Notes: a model not told the origin generated them from the letters alone. 64,000 nucleotides of DNA from Salipaludibacillus agaradhaerens (GCF_002019735.1 NZ_KV917378.1:310001-374000); one strand, 5' to 3'. Shown: positions 33,189-44,180, counted from the stretch's first letter. Numbers and translations: made by a program.

Positions 33189-35594
33189 ATGAAAAAGCTT
33201 GTAATGATAGGGAATGGCATGGCTGGTGTTCGAAGCTTAGAAGAACTGCTGAAAAGAGATAATTCAAGCTATGACATAACGATTATTGGGGAGGAACCGC
33301 ACCCGAACTACAATCGGATTATGTTATCTAACGTTTTACAAGGTAAAACAGAACTAGACGACATTATTATTAACGAGTGGGAGTGGTATAAAGAAAACAA
33401 TATCAAGCTTATAACTGGGGAAAAAGTAACTGGGATAGATCGAGATAGACAGGCAGTGTCAACGGATAAAGGGAGTGACATTTCTTATGATGATCTCATT
33501 ATCGCCACAGGGTCCAGTGCATTTATTCTTCCCGTCCCTGGGAGTGACTTAGATGGCGTTATTGGCTTTAGAACGATAGAAGACACAGAGAAAATGATAA
33601 CCATTGCTGAAACGAAAAAGAAAGCGGTGGTGATCGGAGGGGGATTGTTAGGTCTTGAAGCGGCAAGGGGTCTGATCGATCGTGGAATGGAAGTTTATGT
33701 CGTTCACCTATTACCTACTCTGATGGAACAACAATTGGACGCACCAGCTGCCAGAATGTTGAAAAAAGATTTAGAAAAACAAGGTATGATATTTAAAATG
33801 GAGAAGCAAACCGCAGAAATTGTTGGTGAGACAGTTGTGGAAGGTGTGCGCTTTAACGACGGGGAAGAGCTTGCATGTGATTTAGTTGTTATGGCCGTAG
33901 GCATTCGTCCAAATGTGGCACTTGCAAAAGACTGCGGATTAGAAGTGAATCGTGGTATTGTTGTGGATGACTATATGCGTACAGCAGACCCATCCATTTA
34001 TGCTGTCGGAGAATGTGCAGAGCATCGAGGCGTTGCTTATGGATTAGTTGCGCCTTTGTATGAACAAGGTCAAGTCTTAGCTGATACGTTAACAGGTAAA
34101 GAAGGACCTGGCTATGAAGGAAGTATTCTATCTACTCAACTTAAAGTAGCAGGGTGTGATTTATTTTCCGGTGGGAAAATAAATGAAGACGATGAGACTG
34201 AGGCGATCGTCGTGCAAGACGCCGTTGCTGGTGTGTATAAAAAAATATTAGTAGAAGACAACAAAATAACTGGCATTGTCCTCTACGGGGATGCTAGTGA
34301 CGGTAATCGGTTGTTCTCAATGCTGAAGAAAGGAACCGATATATCTGAATATACAACAGCTGCCGTCTTTCAAAAAGCGGGTGAGGCAGAGGATGAAGCT
34401 ACTCTACTGGCTGAGATGCCTGCCGACGAAACGGTTTGTGGCTGTAACGGTGTGACTAAAGGAACAATTGTTCAGTCTATCCTTGAAGAAGATTTAACAA
34501 CGTTTGACGATGTGAAGAAATGCACAAAAGCAGGAGGCTCCTGTGGTAAATGCCGACCGATGGTTGAAGGGATTCTTTCTCTTACACTGGGAGATAACTT
34601 TGATGCAGCAGCTCAAACGAACGGGATGTGTGAATGTACGGATAAGTCTCGCGATGAAGTTGTAGCGGAAATTAAAGAAAAGGGTCTTCAATCTCCAATG
34701 GAAGTCCGATATGTTCTTGGATTTAAACATCCAGAAGGCTGTTCAAAGTGCCGGCCAGCATTGAATTATTATATGAGAATGATTCGCCCTGCTGATTATG
34801 AAGACGACAAATCCTCTCGTTTTGTTAATGAACGAATGGAAGGGAATATCCAGAAGGATGGCACGTTTTCTGTTATTCCTCGTATGTACGGGGGCACAAC
34901 AACCGCTGATGAACTCATTCGAATGGGCGAAGTAGCGAAAAAATATGATGTCCCTCTCGTGAAAATTACGGGCGCCAGTAGAATTGGCCTTTACGGTGTG
35001 AAAAAAGAAGATCTGCCACACGTGTGGGAAGACTTAGAAATGCGTTCTGGCTACGCTTATTCCAAATCATTACGTAACGTTAAATCATGTGTAGGCTCCT
35101 TATTCTGCCGTTTTGGTACCCAAGATTCATTAGGGCTTGGTATTAAATTAGAAAAGGAATTAGAAATGGTTGATACCCCACATAAAATGAAAATGGGTGT
35201 GACTGGCTGTCCAAGAAACTGTGCGGAAGTGCTAACAAAAGATTTTGGCGTCGTCTGTGTGGAAAATGGCTACCAACTTTATATTGGTGGAAATGGCGGT
35301 ACTGAAGTAAGGGAATGTGATTATCTCAAAATTGTTGCTACTGAAGAAGAAGTGATTATGTATGCGAAAGCTTATATGCAATATTACCGTGAAACAGGGA
35401 TTTATGGTGAAAGAACCGCCCCATGGGTTGAACGATTAGGTATTGATACGATTAAAACCGTTTTAATGGATAACGAGCAGCGTGATTACTATGTTGACCG
35501 TTTTACTTTAGCTCGTGACACTTACCATGAAGCTTGGAGTGCTATGCTTAAGAAAAACGACGAAAAGAAGCTTTATGACGTCATTAAAATTTAA
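33189..35594 (+). CDS. nirB: NADH-dependent nitrite reductase, large subunit
   Basis: Six-electron reduction of nitrite to ammonium in the cytoplasm (NirB/NasD family), 801 residues. Order of domains: FAD/NADH-binding pyridine-nucleotide oxidoreductase (about 1-310, IGNGMAGVRSLEELL, GGGLLGLEAARGL, AVGECAEHRG); two BFD-like [2Fe-2S] domains (about 415-465, CGCNG...CGKC; and about 478-530, CECTD...CSKC); and the siroheme/[4Fe-4S] reductase half with C634-x5-C640 and C674-x3-C678 (GCPRNCAEV). AAAGGAC precedes the ATG. nirD and the siroheme-pathway gene follow on the same strand. Upstream FNR and Rex-like sites suggest redox control. Confidence 0.96.
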   Translation: MKKLVMIGNGMAGVRSLEELLKRDNSSYDITIIGEEPHPNYNRIMLSNVLQGKTELDDIIINEWEWYKENNIKLITGEKVTGIDRDRQAVSTDKGSDISYDDLIIATGSSAFILPVPGSDLDGVIGFRTIEDTEKMITIAETKKKAVVIGGGLLGLEAARGLIDRGMEVYVVHLLPTLMEQQLDAPAARMLKKDLEKQGMIFKMEKQTAEIVGETVVEGVRFNDGEELACDLVVMAVGIRPNVALAKDCGLEVNRGIVVDDYMRTADPSIYAVGECAEHRGVAYGLVAPLYEQGQVLADTLTGKEGPGYEGSILSTQLKVAGCDLFSGGKINEDDETEAIVVQDAVAGVYKKILVEDNKITGIVLYGDASDGNRLFSMLKKGTDISEYTTAAVFQKAGEAEDEATLLAEMPADETVCGCNGVTKGTIVQSILEEDLTTFDDVKKCTKAGGSCGKCRPMVEGILSLTLGDNFDAAAQTNGMCECTDKSRDEVVAEIKEKGLQSPMEVRYVLGFKHPEGCSKCRPALNYYMRMIRPADYEDDKSSRFVNERMEGNIQKDGTFSVIPRMYGGTTTADELIRMGEVAKKYDVPLVKITGASRIGLYGVKKEDLPHVWEDLEMRSGYAYSKSLRNVKSCVGSLFCRFGTQDSLGLGIKLEKELEMVDTPHKMKMGVTGCPRNCAEVLTKDFGVVCVENGYQLYIGGNGGTEVRECDYLKIVATEEEVIMYAKAYMQYYRETGIYGERTAPWVERLGIDTIKTVLMDNEQRDYYVDRFTLARDTYHEAWSAMLKKNDEKKLYDVIKI

Positions 35595-35656
35595 CATGAA
35601 AAGCTTATGATAGTATTAAAATATGTAGATTTTTATAGCACAAGGAGGGGAAAAGC

Positions 35657-35974
35657 ATGAGTATCACGAAAGAACACGTATACGTTATGCAGCTTGATCA
35701 GTTACCTATTTTAATTGGAAAAGAAGTTCATATAAAAAATGAATCAATTGCTTTATTTCGATTAAGCAATGGAGAGGTACGAGCGATTGGAAGTCGCTGT
35801 CCTCATACAAATGGACCACTTGCAGAAGGGATCGTGTCAGGTGAGTTTGTCTATTGTCCGTTGCAAGATTGGAAAGTTTCATTAGTAACAGGTCACGTAC
35901 AGCCGCCGGATGAAGGGACTGTACCAACCTACGACGTGATTTTAAAAAACGGGGAGATTTACGTATCCTTGTAG
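35657..35974 (+). CDS. nirD: Nitrite reductase, small (Rieske-like) subunit
   Basis: 105-residue partner of NirB with the Rieske fold. The first pair of the cluster motif is intact (C48-P-H50), but the second pair reads C67-P-L-Q70, so the usual final histidine ligand is glutamine (codon CAA, one base from CAC/CAT). Cluster binding is then doubtful; many NirD proteins are known to have lost ligands and act structurally. AAGGAGGGG precedes the ATG. It lies 62 bases after nirB and 13 bases before the next gene. Confidence 0.92.
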   Translation: MSITKEHVYVMQLDQLPILIGKEVHIKNESIALFRLSNGEVRAIGSRCPHTNGPLAEGIVSGEFVYCPLQDWKVSLVTGHVQPPDEGTVPTYDVILKNGEIYVSL

Positions 35975-35987
35975 GTGGTGAAAGGTT

Positions 35988-37397
35988 ATGGGAGGGTTTG
36001 TATCATTTGTTGGAGCAGGTCCAGGGGACGTAGGTCTTTTAACAGAAAAAGGCCGCCAATGTTTGGAAAAAGCAGAGGTTGTCCTATATGATCGGCTAGC
36101 AAATCCGCGTCTTCTTAGATATACAAAAGCTAACTGTCAGTTAATCTACTGCGGGAAGCTACCAGATAGACATGTAATGCGCCAAGAAAAAATTAACGAC
36201 ACATTAATTGAGATGGCATTGGCAGGGAAACGGGTTGTCCGCTTAAAGGGCGGCGATCCGTCTGTCTTCGGCCGGGTTGGCGAAGAAGCAGAAGCCGCAC
36301 GTAACGAAGGCATTGATTACGAGATTGTTCCTGGCGTGACATCAAGTATTGCGGCAGCGAGTTATGCTGGCATGCCGGTTACGCATCGTGATTATAGCGC
36401 TAGTTTTACCCTTAGAACAGGCCATTCCTGTCAAGAGAACGAGTTAAAAACACATTCAGATGATGAGCTAGGGGATACAATCGCTTACTATATGGGAGTG
36501 AAAAACCTTTATCATCACTGTCAAGTGCTAATCAATAAAGGTTTTCCTCCAGAAACGAAAGTGGCCGTCATTGAATGGGCTACTACAGGAAAACAACGCA
36601 CGGTGGAAGGAACACTTTTAACCATTTCCGATGAAGTGAAGGCAAATAATATTCAAAACCCTGCCATGACAATTATCGGTGATGTCGTAGCATTACGTCA
36701 AAAACTGGCGTGGTATGAGGAAAAAAGAATGTTCGGAAAGCGACTTTTAATTGCTAAAGCGTCTGCTGAGGAAAGTAAATTAGAACGCTATTTCCTTAAT
36801 GAAGGGGGAGAGGCGTATGCATTTCCTACTTTAAAAACGGAGAAGAAGTCTATTTCTTCACACGAGTTAAAACAAATTCGGTTAGCGGAAAAACTCGTAT
36901 TTTTATCACCTGAGAGTGTGACGATTCTGATTGAATCGCTGTTAGCTCACGGTTACGATATCCGAGATCTGCCACGACAGATTTATTCATTGTCGGAAAA
37001 AACAAAGAAAGTTCTTCTTTCTATCGGGATTCGATCAGAAAAAATAACTGAACCGTCTCATGAGATGATAAAAGTCGGTTACGTTAATAAACCTATATCC
37101 GCCGAGGATAACTCAAAGCTAATCACCACTCATCATTTGCAGATAGATGATAGATTTGAAGTGATAGATAAACGTTTATTAAACGAGGAAACATGGGAAA
37201 CCGTTGTTTTTCCTAGTCAATCGTCAGTTGATTGGTTTTTAGCAGCTTTAAAATCATATGGCTATAGAGATAATTGGATTAAGACAATATCGTTCGCTTA
37301 TATTGGTCAACGTGTCAAAGCGTACGCAGAAGAAAAGGGTTTTACAAAGATAGATGAAGAAGTACAACGCGAATTAGCGTTAGGTTATTGGAAATAA
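35988..37397 (+). CDS. nasF: Uroporphyrinogen-III C-methyltransferase / uroporphyrinogen-III synthase fusion
   Basis: Two-domain enzyme for siroheme synthesis, 469 residues. The N-terminal SUMT/CobA domain (about 1-240) has VGAGPGDVGLLTEKG, RLKGGDPSVFGRVGEEA and VPGVTSSIAAASYAGMPVTHR, and makes precorrin-2 from uroporphyrinogen III. The C-terminal domain (about 245-469) is HemD-like and poorly conserved, ending AYIGQRVKAYAEEKGF. B. subtilis NasF has a comparable role. It starts 13 bases after nirD, with GGTGG upstream of the ATG, so its product supplies the cofactor of NirB from the same mRNA. Confidence 0.92.
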   Translation: MGGFVSFVGAGPGDVGLLTEKGRQCLEKAEVVLYDRLANPRLLRYTKANCQLIYCGKLPDRHVMRQEKINDTLIEMALAGKRVVRLKGGDPSVFGRVGEEAEAARNEGIDYEIVPGVTSSIAAASYAGMPVTHRDYSASFTLRTGHSCQENELKTHSDDELGDTIAYYMGVKNLYHHCQVLINKGFPPETKVAVIEWATTGKQRTVEGTLLTISDEVKANNIQNPAMTIIGDVVALRQKLAWYEEKRMFGKRLLIAKASAEESKLERYFLNEGGEAYAFPTLKTEKKSISSHELKQIRLAEKLVFLSPESVTILIESLLAHGYDIRDLPRQIYSLSEKTKKVLLSIGIRSEKITEPSHEMIKVGYVNKPISAEDNSKLITTHHLQIDDRFEVIDKRLLNEETWETVVFPSQSSVDWFLAALKSYGYRDNWIKTISFAYIGQRVKAYAEEKGFTKIDEEVQRELALGYWK

Positions 37398-37634
37398 GGT
37401 GTCGCAAAATAAGTTAGAAAAGACATGCTTATTTTCTAGTTGGATTTGCTCATTTTTTCACAAATGTTATGTGCCTGTTAAAGGAAAATTATCATCACAA
37501 TGTGTGTTATAAAAATAGAAATGTTTCTGAACTGATGGATAGATGAAAGGTGCTAAAAAGTCTATCTACTAATTAACGGTTTAACCCAAGCTTTAATGAT
37601 ACTTAACTTATCTGAAAATAAGGGGACGATTGAG

Positions 37635-38453
37635 ATGAAAGACGTTATCCAGTCATTTAGTCAAGCGGCTGTTCAAAGAGTCGATCAATTAAATACAAGT
37701 AAAACAAAATATTTTGTTTCCGCCATGATGGCAGGCTTTTTTGTAGGATTAGGTATTATTTTAATTTTTACGATTGGCGGCTTATTATCACCTATAAGTG
37801 TCGCGGCGACACGCATAGTGATGGGGGTGTCGTTTGGTATAGCGTTAAGCCTTGTTTTAATGGCAGGGGCTGATTTATTTACAGGAAACAATATGATTAT
37901 GACGATCGGAACGTTGGAAAAACGAACATCTTGGAAAGATACTTGGCGCATTTGGGGATATGGTTTCCTTGGTAACTTTGCAGGGTCCGTGCTTGTGGCT
38001 GTTCTTTATTACTATTCAGGCCTTTGGGAAGGGGCTACTGCCGACTTTATTACCACAACGGCAAGTGTGAAAATGAATGCGCCGTTTATGGAATTACTTG
38101 TGCGTGGTATTTTATGTAACATTTTAGTTTGTCTAGCCATTTGGTGTGCTTTTAAATTAAAAGACGATACTGCAAAATTAATTGTGATCTTTTGGTGTTT
38201 ATTTGCGTTTATTACTTCGGGCTTTGAGCATAGTATTGCCAATATGACTCTCCTCTCTATCGGGTTAATGGTACCACATCCTGAAACAGTGTCTCTTTTT
38301 GGAATGGGAGCTAACCTCGTCCCAGTCACAATTGGGAATATGATCGGTGGGATTGTGTTTGTAGGAGGAGCTTACTGGTATACTATTTCGGAAACAACGC
38401 CTAAAAAAGCGGTTGAAAGTAGCACAGTGAGTACAATGAGAAAAGAAGCCTAA
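37635..38453 (+). CDS. nirC: Formate/nitrite transporter family protein
   Basis: Pentameric FNT channel for nitrite or formate, 272 residues with six membrane helices. Family signatures include MAGFFVGLGIILIF, GADLFTGNNMIM and GFLGNFAGS, plus HSIANM near helix 5, which holds the pore histidine region. ATG 37635 follows AAGGGGA with proper spacing; an in-frame ATG at 37596 lacks a ribosome site. It stands 237 bases after the reductase operon, probably with a separate promoter, and most likely imports nitrite for NirBD. Confidence 0.9.
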   Translation: MKDVIQSFSQAAVQRVDQLNTSKTKYFVSAMMAGFFVGLGIILIFTIGGLLSPISVAATRIVMGVSFGIALSLVLMAGADLFTGNNMIMTIGTLEKRTSWKDTWRIWGYGFLGNFAGSVLVAVLYYYSGLWEGATADFITTTASVKMNAPFMELLVRGILCNILVCLAIWCAFKLKDDTAKLIVIFWCLFAFITSGFEHSIANMTLLSIGLMVPHPETVSLFGMGANLVPVTIGNMIGGIVFVGGAYWYTISETTPKKAVESSTVSTMRKEA

Positions 38454-38477
38454 TGATAGCAAAGGTCAAAAGCTTTT

Positions 38478-38510
38478 AAACTGGGTGGGAGTAAAATCCC
38501 ACTCAGTTTT
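38478..38510 (+). terminator. Terminator of nirC
   Basis: AAACTGGGTGGGA/TCCCACTCAGTTT stem (one mismatch) with a 6-base loop, followed by TC. Confidence 0.85.
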
Positions 38511-38656
38511 CTATATGTACGAAAGGCGAAAAGTTGGTATTAATATCATAAAACCATTCTTAGAAAAATTAACGCTTACTTGCTGAACTGAATACACTAC
38601 CAAGAGCAATGGTCGTGATTTCAGAGTCAAGTTACAATGTGTATAAGGAGGGTTAT

Positions 38657-39118
38657 ATGAAAGTAAGGCAAGTGAAGGACGCAAAGCTTATTAGTCAACT
38701 AAACAGACCTGTACAGGAGCTTCATTATACACTCTACCCAGAATTCTTTCATAAGTATAATGAAAGGGACATTTACAACGTTTTTAATCGACTGGTGGAA
38801 AGCGATCATTTTATTTTTCTTCTATTGGAGGAAGATGAAAAGGCAGTAGGCTACGCGTGGATCGAAATTCGAGACTATCCGGAAAACCCATTTATAAAAG
38901 GGTATAAATCACTTTATGTTCATCAGATCAGTATTATTGAGGAAAAAAGACATAAAGGGGGAGGCTCACTTTTAATGGCCTCAATTTATCGGATTGCAAA
39001 GGAGAAAGATATCACCATTGTTGAATTAGACTATTGGGTCAAAAATGAGTCAGCGAAAAATTTCTATAAAAAAGAGCAGTTTGAGACACAACGAGAGTGT
39101 GTTTTCAAGCGATTGTAG
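38657..39118 (+). CDS. GNAT family N-acetyltransferase
   Basis: 153-residue acetyl-CoA-dependent acyltransferase. Motif A is VHQISIIEEKRHKGGGSLLMASIYRIAKEKD, where the R/Q-x-x-G-x-G/A core reads RHKGGGS. The C-terminal motif B includes LDYWVKNESAKNFYKKEQF, the acetyl-CoA/substrate end with the usual asparagine and tyrosine. ATG 38657 follows AAGGAGGG directly. Substrate is unknown. It is a single gene between nirC and the catalase. Confidence 0.85.
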   Translation: MKVRQVKDAKLISQLNRPVQELHYTLYPEFFHKYNERDIYNVFNRLVESDHFIFLLLEEDEKAVGYAWIEIRDYPENPFIKGYKSLYVHQISIIEEKRHKGGGSLLMASIYRIAKEKDITIVELDYWVKNESAKNFYKKEQFETQRECVFKRL

Positions 39119-39305
39119 ACTATAAGAAATTTTTTGGAATTAAGGAATACATGTTAGATGAGTCTAGTAATTTGTGGATTTTGAAGTTGTTATGAGCTTT
39201 CCTAATATATAGTAGAAAATGTCGTGGTAGCTTTATAAAGACCACTTCTTTTTCCTACGATTGTTAAGACCTGTTCCTATAGAACATGCTCTTAAGGTAC
39301 ATGTA

Positions 39306-39341
39306 AAAACGAGACGGAGACGACGATCTCTGTCTCGTTTT
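39306..39341. terminator. Bidirectional terminator between acetyltransferase and catalase genes
   Basis: AAAACGAGAC-GGAG and CTC-GTCTCGTTTT pair (one bulge). Both flanks carry the A or T runs needed, so it can end transcription from either side. Confidence 0.85.
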
Positions 39342-39355
39342 CACGCCTTCTTCAA

Positions 39356-40951
39356 TTAATAAGGGTCTGATGGATGACTTTCTGCTTCTGCCTGTCGCAC
39401 TGCTGATTCTGATTCAGTAGCTCCTATTGGGTTCCGATGACTCTCATCACTGTTATCCTCTTTCTTCTTAAGCCCTTCAGCAACTCTTCTACCATAATCA
39501 GGATCGGCTTTTTTGAAATGGTCTATCATCTGCTCTTGAATGTCTTGTCGACACGGCTTTAAAGCATTTACCAAATTGTTGATAAGCTCACTTCGTTCAA
39601 ATTCGCTAAATCGTCGATAAGTTTCACCAGCTTGCTTGAAATTATTTTGCCGATCGATAGCTTCTCGTTTTACATCACCTTCTACATAAGGGGTGTGATC
39701 TTTACCGTCTTGCTGTGCTTCTTTTAAACCGCCAATAATAGAAGGCTCGTAATTGACATGTGGATTTTGATTGTCACCTTTGTCCACATAATAGTTCATT
39801 TGGCCAGCTCGCTGATTCGTGGACACATGCTTTTTCGGAGAATTAATTGGTAACTGTAAGTAATTTGAGCCCACACGGTAACGCTGTGTATCAGAATATG
39901 AGAAAGTTCGCCCCTGCAGTAGCTTGTCATCTGAAAAATCAAGTCCATCCACGAGCACGCCTGTACCAAAAGCGGCTTGTTCCACTTCTGCAAAATAGTC
40001 CTCTGGGTTTTTATTTAGTACCATCTTACCTACAGGCTGCCAAGGGACATCTTCTTTATACCAGAGCTTTGTTGGGTCAAGGGGGTCATAATCTAATTCG
40101 GGATGATCATCATCCGTTAAAATTTGCACGAAAAGCTCCCATTCAGGGTAATCACCTTCGTCAATCGCTTCATATAAATCTTGAGTCGCGTGGTTGAAAT
40201 TTTTCGCTTGAATGTTTTCAGCTTCTTGCTGTGTCAAGTTTCTAATGCCTTGTTTCGGTTCCCAATGATATTTAACGAGAACGCCTTTCCCCTCTTTATT
40301 CACCCATTTATACGTATTGACGCCTGATCCTTGCATGTATCTATAATTAGCAGGAATTCCCCAAGGAGAAAAAAGAAATGTCACCATATGCGTGGCTTCT
40401 GGTGACTGTGAAACAAAATCAAAAATCCGTTCACCGTCTTGAAGGTTTGTAACTGGATCTGGTTTAAAGGCATGAACGAGATCTGGAAACTTTAGTGGAT
40501 CTCTTATAAAGAAAATCTTCAAATTATTTCCGACTAAATCCCAATTACCATCTTCTGTGTAAAATTTTATGGCAAAACCTCTCGGATCACGTAAGGTTTC
40601 CGGGGAGTTGCCGCCATGTATAACGGAGGAAAAACGAACAAAAACAGGAGTACGTTTACCTTTTTCCTGAAATAACTTAGCTCTTGTATAGGTGGAGGCT
40701 GGTTCATCTCCTACAGTTCCATAAGCTTCAAAGTAGCCATGTGCTCCAGCACCTCTTGCGTGGACAACACGCTCTGGAATCCGCTCTCTGTCAAAGTGAC
40801 TGATTTTTTCAAGAAAATCGTAATTTTCAAGGGTCGTGGGGCCACGATTACCCACAGTTCTCACATTTTGATTATCGGTGACAGGATGCCCTTGTCTGTT
40901 TGTCAGTGTATCATCATCGTGATGATTGGCTGCTTCGTTTTTATCTTTCAC
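39356..40951 (-). CDS. Catalase (haem, KatA/KatX type)
   Basis: Monofunctional haem catalase, 531 residues. The distal active site is [13 protein letters not shown] (catalytic His near residue 63) with the asparagine in [11 protein letters not shown]. The proximal haem-binding segment is [17 protein letters not shown]. The C terminus has an extra polar tail of about 30 residues ([16 protein letters not shown]...). The GTG start is chosen because AAGGAGG lies eight bases upstream. It follows the polymerase gene by 88 bases on the same strand. I looked for a PerR box and saw none, so oxidative or sporulation control (KatX) cannot be decided. Confidence 0.93.
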   Translation of the reverse strand: MKDKNEAANHHDDDTLTNRQGHPVTDNQNVRTVGNRGPTTLENYDFLEKISHFDRERIPERVVHARGAGAHGYFEAYGTVGDEPASTYTRAKLFQEKGKRTPVFVRFSSVIHGGNSPETLRDPRGFAIKFYTEDGNWDLVGNNLKIFFIRDPLKFPDLVHAFKPDPVTNLQDGERIFDFVSQSPEATHMVTFLFSPWGIPANYRYMQGSGVNTYKWVNKEGKGVLVKYHWEPKQGIRNLTQQEAENIQAKNFNHATQDLYEAIDEGDYPEWELFVQILTDDDHPELDYDPLDPTKLWYKEDVPWQPVGKMVLNKNPEDYFAEVEQAAFGTGVLVDGLDFSDDKLLQGRTFSYSDTQRYRVGSNYLQLPINSPKKHVSTNQRAGQMNYYVDKGDNQNPHVNYEPSIIGGLKEAQQDGKDHTPYVEGDVKREAIDRQNNFKQAGETYRRFSEFERSELINNLVNALKPCRQDIQEQMIDHFKKADPDYGRRVAEGLKKKEDNSDESHRNPIGATESESAVRQAEAESHPSDPY

Positions 40952-41039
40952 AAAAAAACCTCCTTATACTTGGTGGTAACACAGTGATATTTTTCCATAT
41001 AAAAAAGGTCTTATACATTTTTTTAGTATGAGAAGTGAC

Positions 41040-42272
41040 TCATTTATAATGTCCGCCTATTTTAGCTGCTCTGTCCTTAGCCTGACTAGAGGCCAATAAA
41101 GAGGAGGCGCGTACGAGGGACGTTTTACCATATTTAGTGAGGATCTTATCTGTCTCATAACCTAATTTTATCTGGTCAGGTCGTTTTTCTTTAAATAAGC
41201 TTAGTTGTATAGAGTCGTCACTGACTAAGTTTGTAAGTGACACATGCAAACGTCTAATGGGTTGCCCATCCCAAAAGGTTTCAAAAAGTTCACAGGCGAA
41301 ACGATATGTTTCTAATGTAATATTTGTAGGGTCAGGGATCGTGATTTGCCGATGAAATCCTGTTTTGATGTGATAGGAAGAACCAGTCACTCCAAGAGTT
41401 ATAGTCTGTCCCATGACGTGAGCGTGCCTCGCTCGGCGACATACTTCTTCACAAAGTTCTAACAATACAACTTTAATATCTGTTATCTCGTGATAATCAC
41501 GAGGGAGGGTCATCCCGTTACCGATCCCTTTTTGTCCGTCAGTAGTCGACAGAGAGACTGGAGAATAGTCAATACCATGAGCATTCATCCAAAGAACTTG
41601 ACCATGAATTCCCCACTCTTTTTTTATTTTAGCTACGTCTGTAAGCGCTAAGTCACCGATTGTACGGATGGCACGACGCTGTAAATGACGAACCATCTTA
41701 CTGCCCGCACGAAAGAGTTTTTCGATTGGCAGGGGCCATAGAACGTTTTCGATCTCGTCTTTTTTTAAATGAAAAATGCCGTTCGGTTTATGTTTAGAAA
41801 AAGTGTCACATGCCATTTTTGCCAACACTTTATTTTCACCAATCCCGACTCTAGCAAAGACTCGTAGCTTTAAATAAATCTCATGTTGAATATGGCGAGC
41901 GATATCTTCAGGGGTACCAAAGAGTTTTTGAGAATAGGTCACATCCATGAATTGTTCATCGATGCTATATGGTTCTACAAGATCCGTTATACTTTTAAGG
42001 ATATCTGTAATAGCTAGGGAATTATCAATATATTCTTGCATATGAGGAGGGACAGAGATGAGATTAGGGCATTTTTCTCGTGCTTCCCATAGTCGTTCAC
42101 CGTTTTTAATTCCTGCCTGCTTAGCAAGGGGGCAGGCTGCTAAAATAACGCCAGAACGCCTTTCTGGATCCCCGGAGACGACGAGAGGCTGATTTAAATG
42201 ATGATAATATTTCGCCTTTTCTACAGACGCAAAAAAAGATTGCATATCAACTAAAAAAATGACTTTTTTCAT
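41040..42272 (-). CDS. Y-family DNA polymerase (DinB/UvrX type)
   Basis: Error-prone translesion polymerase, 410 residues. The catalytic carboxylates are D9 (FLVDMQSFFASVE) and D105-E106 in YSIDEQFMD. A helix-hairpin-helix thumb (AIRTIGDLALTDV) and little-finger domain follow. It resembles the YqjW/UvrX branch more than canonical DinB (early VSGDPERRSGVILAACPLAK). AAGGAGG precedes the ATG. A perfect LexA box at 42324-42337 overlaps a TTGTTT-N17-TATTCT promoter, so it is a SOS gene, fitting its place next to lexA. Confidence 0.92.
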   Translation of the reverse strand: MKKVIFLVDMQSFFASVEKAKYYHHLNQPLVVSGDPERRSGVILAACPLAKQAGIKNGERLWEAREKCPNLISVPPHMQEYIDNSLAITDILKSITDLVEPYSIDEQFMDVTYSQKLFGTPEDIARHIQHEIYLKLRVFARVGIGENKVLAKMACDTFSKHKPNGIFHLKKDEIENVLWPLPIEKLFRAGSKMVRHLQRRAIRTIGDLALTDVAKIKKEWGIHGQVLWMNAHGIDYSPVSLSTTDGQKGIGNGMTLPRDYHEITDIKVVLLELCEEVCRRARHAHVMGQTITLGVTGSSYHIKTGFHRQITIPDPTNITLETYRFACELFETFWDGQPIRRLHVSLTNLVSDDSIQLSLFKEKRPDQIKLGYETDKILTKYGKTSLVRASSLLASSQAKDRAAKIGGHYK

Positions 42273-42323
42273 GATGTAATTCCTCCTTAAGCACTAGAAT
42301 ACAAAATGGAGGAGACAAAAACA

Positions 42324-42337
42324 AGAACATTTGTTCT
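42324..42337. promoter_or_regulatory. LexA box of the Y-family polymerase gene
   Basis: AGAACATTTGTTCT has perfect GAAC-N4-GTTC half-sites. On the minus strand the promoter TTGTTT-N17-TATTCT (-10 at 42302-42297) starts a few bases downstream of the box, so LexA would cover the polymerase site. Confidence 0.8.
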
Positions 42338-42344
42338 TTTCCCA

Positions 42345-42374
42345 TAAAAAAGAAACACGAGCATAGCCCGTGTA
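42345..42374 (-). terminator. Terminator of lexA
   Basis: Minus strand: ACACG/CGTGT stem extended by GC pairs around a short loop, followed by TTCTTTTTT, just after the lexA stop. Confidence 0.75.
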
Positions 42375-42378
42375 TGAA

Positions 42379-43002
42379 TTAGTGCAGTGTACGAAATACA
42401 CCGATAACTTTTCCTAAAATATGCACATTGTTAAGAATAATAGGATCAAGAGTAGCATTTTCGGGCTGCAAACGAATATGGTTTTCTTCCTTGAAGAAAC
42501 GTTTTACAGTGGCTTCCTCTTCCTCAGTCATGGCGACGACAATATCACCGTTATTCGCATAGCTTTGCTGCCTAACTACCACATAATCACCGTCAAAAAT
42601 CCCAGCTTCTATCATAGAGTCTCCTGATATCTCCAAAATGAAAGAATGTTCATCTTGAACAAAGCTCGCAGGCATCGGTAAATATTCTTCAACATTTTCA
42701 ATGGCGGTAATCGGCTGACCGGCTGTGACTTTCCCGATAACAGGAATATGAACGGAGAGGGTTTTTGAGACTGACCCAGTATTATCTTCTAAGCCGATCA
42801 CTTCAATGGCACGGGGTTTAGTCGGATCACGTCGAATATACCCTTTTTTCTCAAGCCGTGAGAGATGCCCATGCACAGTAGAACTGGAGGCAAGTCCAAC
42901 GGCCTCCCCAATTTCTCGCACAGAAGGTGGGTATCCTTTATCTTTTACTTCTGCTCTAATGAATTCGAGGATCGCTTGCTGACGTGGAGATAATTTTGAC
43001 AT
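42379..43002 (-). CDS. lexA: SOS repressor LexA
   Basis: 207-residue repressor of the DNA-damage response. The N-terminal winged helix (about 1-70) contains [23 protein letters not shown]. The self-cleavage site is A94-G95 in KVTAGQPI. The catalytic serine is S129 ([10 protein letters not shown]) and the lysine K167 (ATVKRFF). I start at 43002, six bases after GAGGTG; three codons earlier lies another possible start without a site. lexA is divergent from yneA, and the shared region holds four LexA boxes, so it represses itself. Confidence 0.97.
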   Translation of the reverse strand: MSKLSPRQQAILEFIRAEVKDKGYPPSVREIGEAVGLASSSTVHGHLSRLEKKGYIRRDPTKPRAIEVIGLEDNTGSVSKTLSVHIPVIGKVTAGQPITAIENVEEYLPMPASFVQDEHSFILEISGDSMIEAGIFDGDYVVVRQQSYANNGDIVVAMTEEEEATVKRFFKEENHIRLQPENATLDPIILNNVHILGKVIGVFRTLH

Positions 43003-43091
43003 GTAAAACACCTCTTTATATATATTTAAGCTTGTACTAATATCGGATTCGTGTGCATATACATAACCTGACCTTTCGATAACACAGGGAT

Positions 43092-43186
43092 ATTATACCA
43101 TGAGAACACAAGTTGCGCAAACGAACGTTCTCTTTTTTTCTTGACACGAACATTCGTTCCGTTTATGATAAGGGAACAAACATTCT
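43092..43186. promoter_or_regulatory. Divergent lexA/yneA control region with four LexA boxes
   Basis: lexA promoter (minus): TTGCGC (43120-43115), 17 bases, TATAAT (43097-43092), with an extended -10 TGG. yneA promoter (plus): TTGACA (43141-43146), 17 bases, TATGAT (43164-43169). LexA-box candidates: AGAACACAAGTTGC (43103), CAAACGAACGTTCT (43118), CGAACATTCGTTCC (43147, perfect half-sites) and GGAACAAACATTCT (43173). The first fills the lexA spacer and the third fills the yneA spacer. Confidence 0.85.
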
Positions 43187-43203
43187 TATTCGAGGTGAGA
43201 GTT

Positions 43204-44180
<977 letters not shown>

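Noticed and set aside
40952-41039. PerR box before the catalase gene
   Set aside because: No sequence near the TTATAATNATTATAA pattern is present in the gap.
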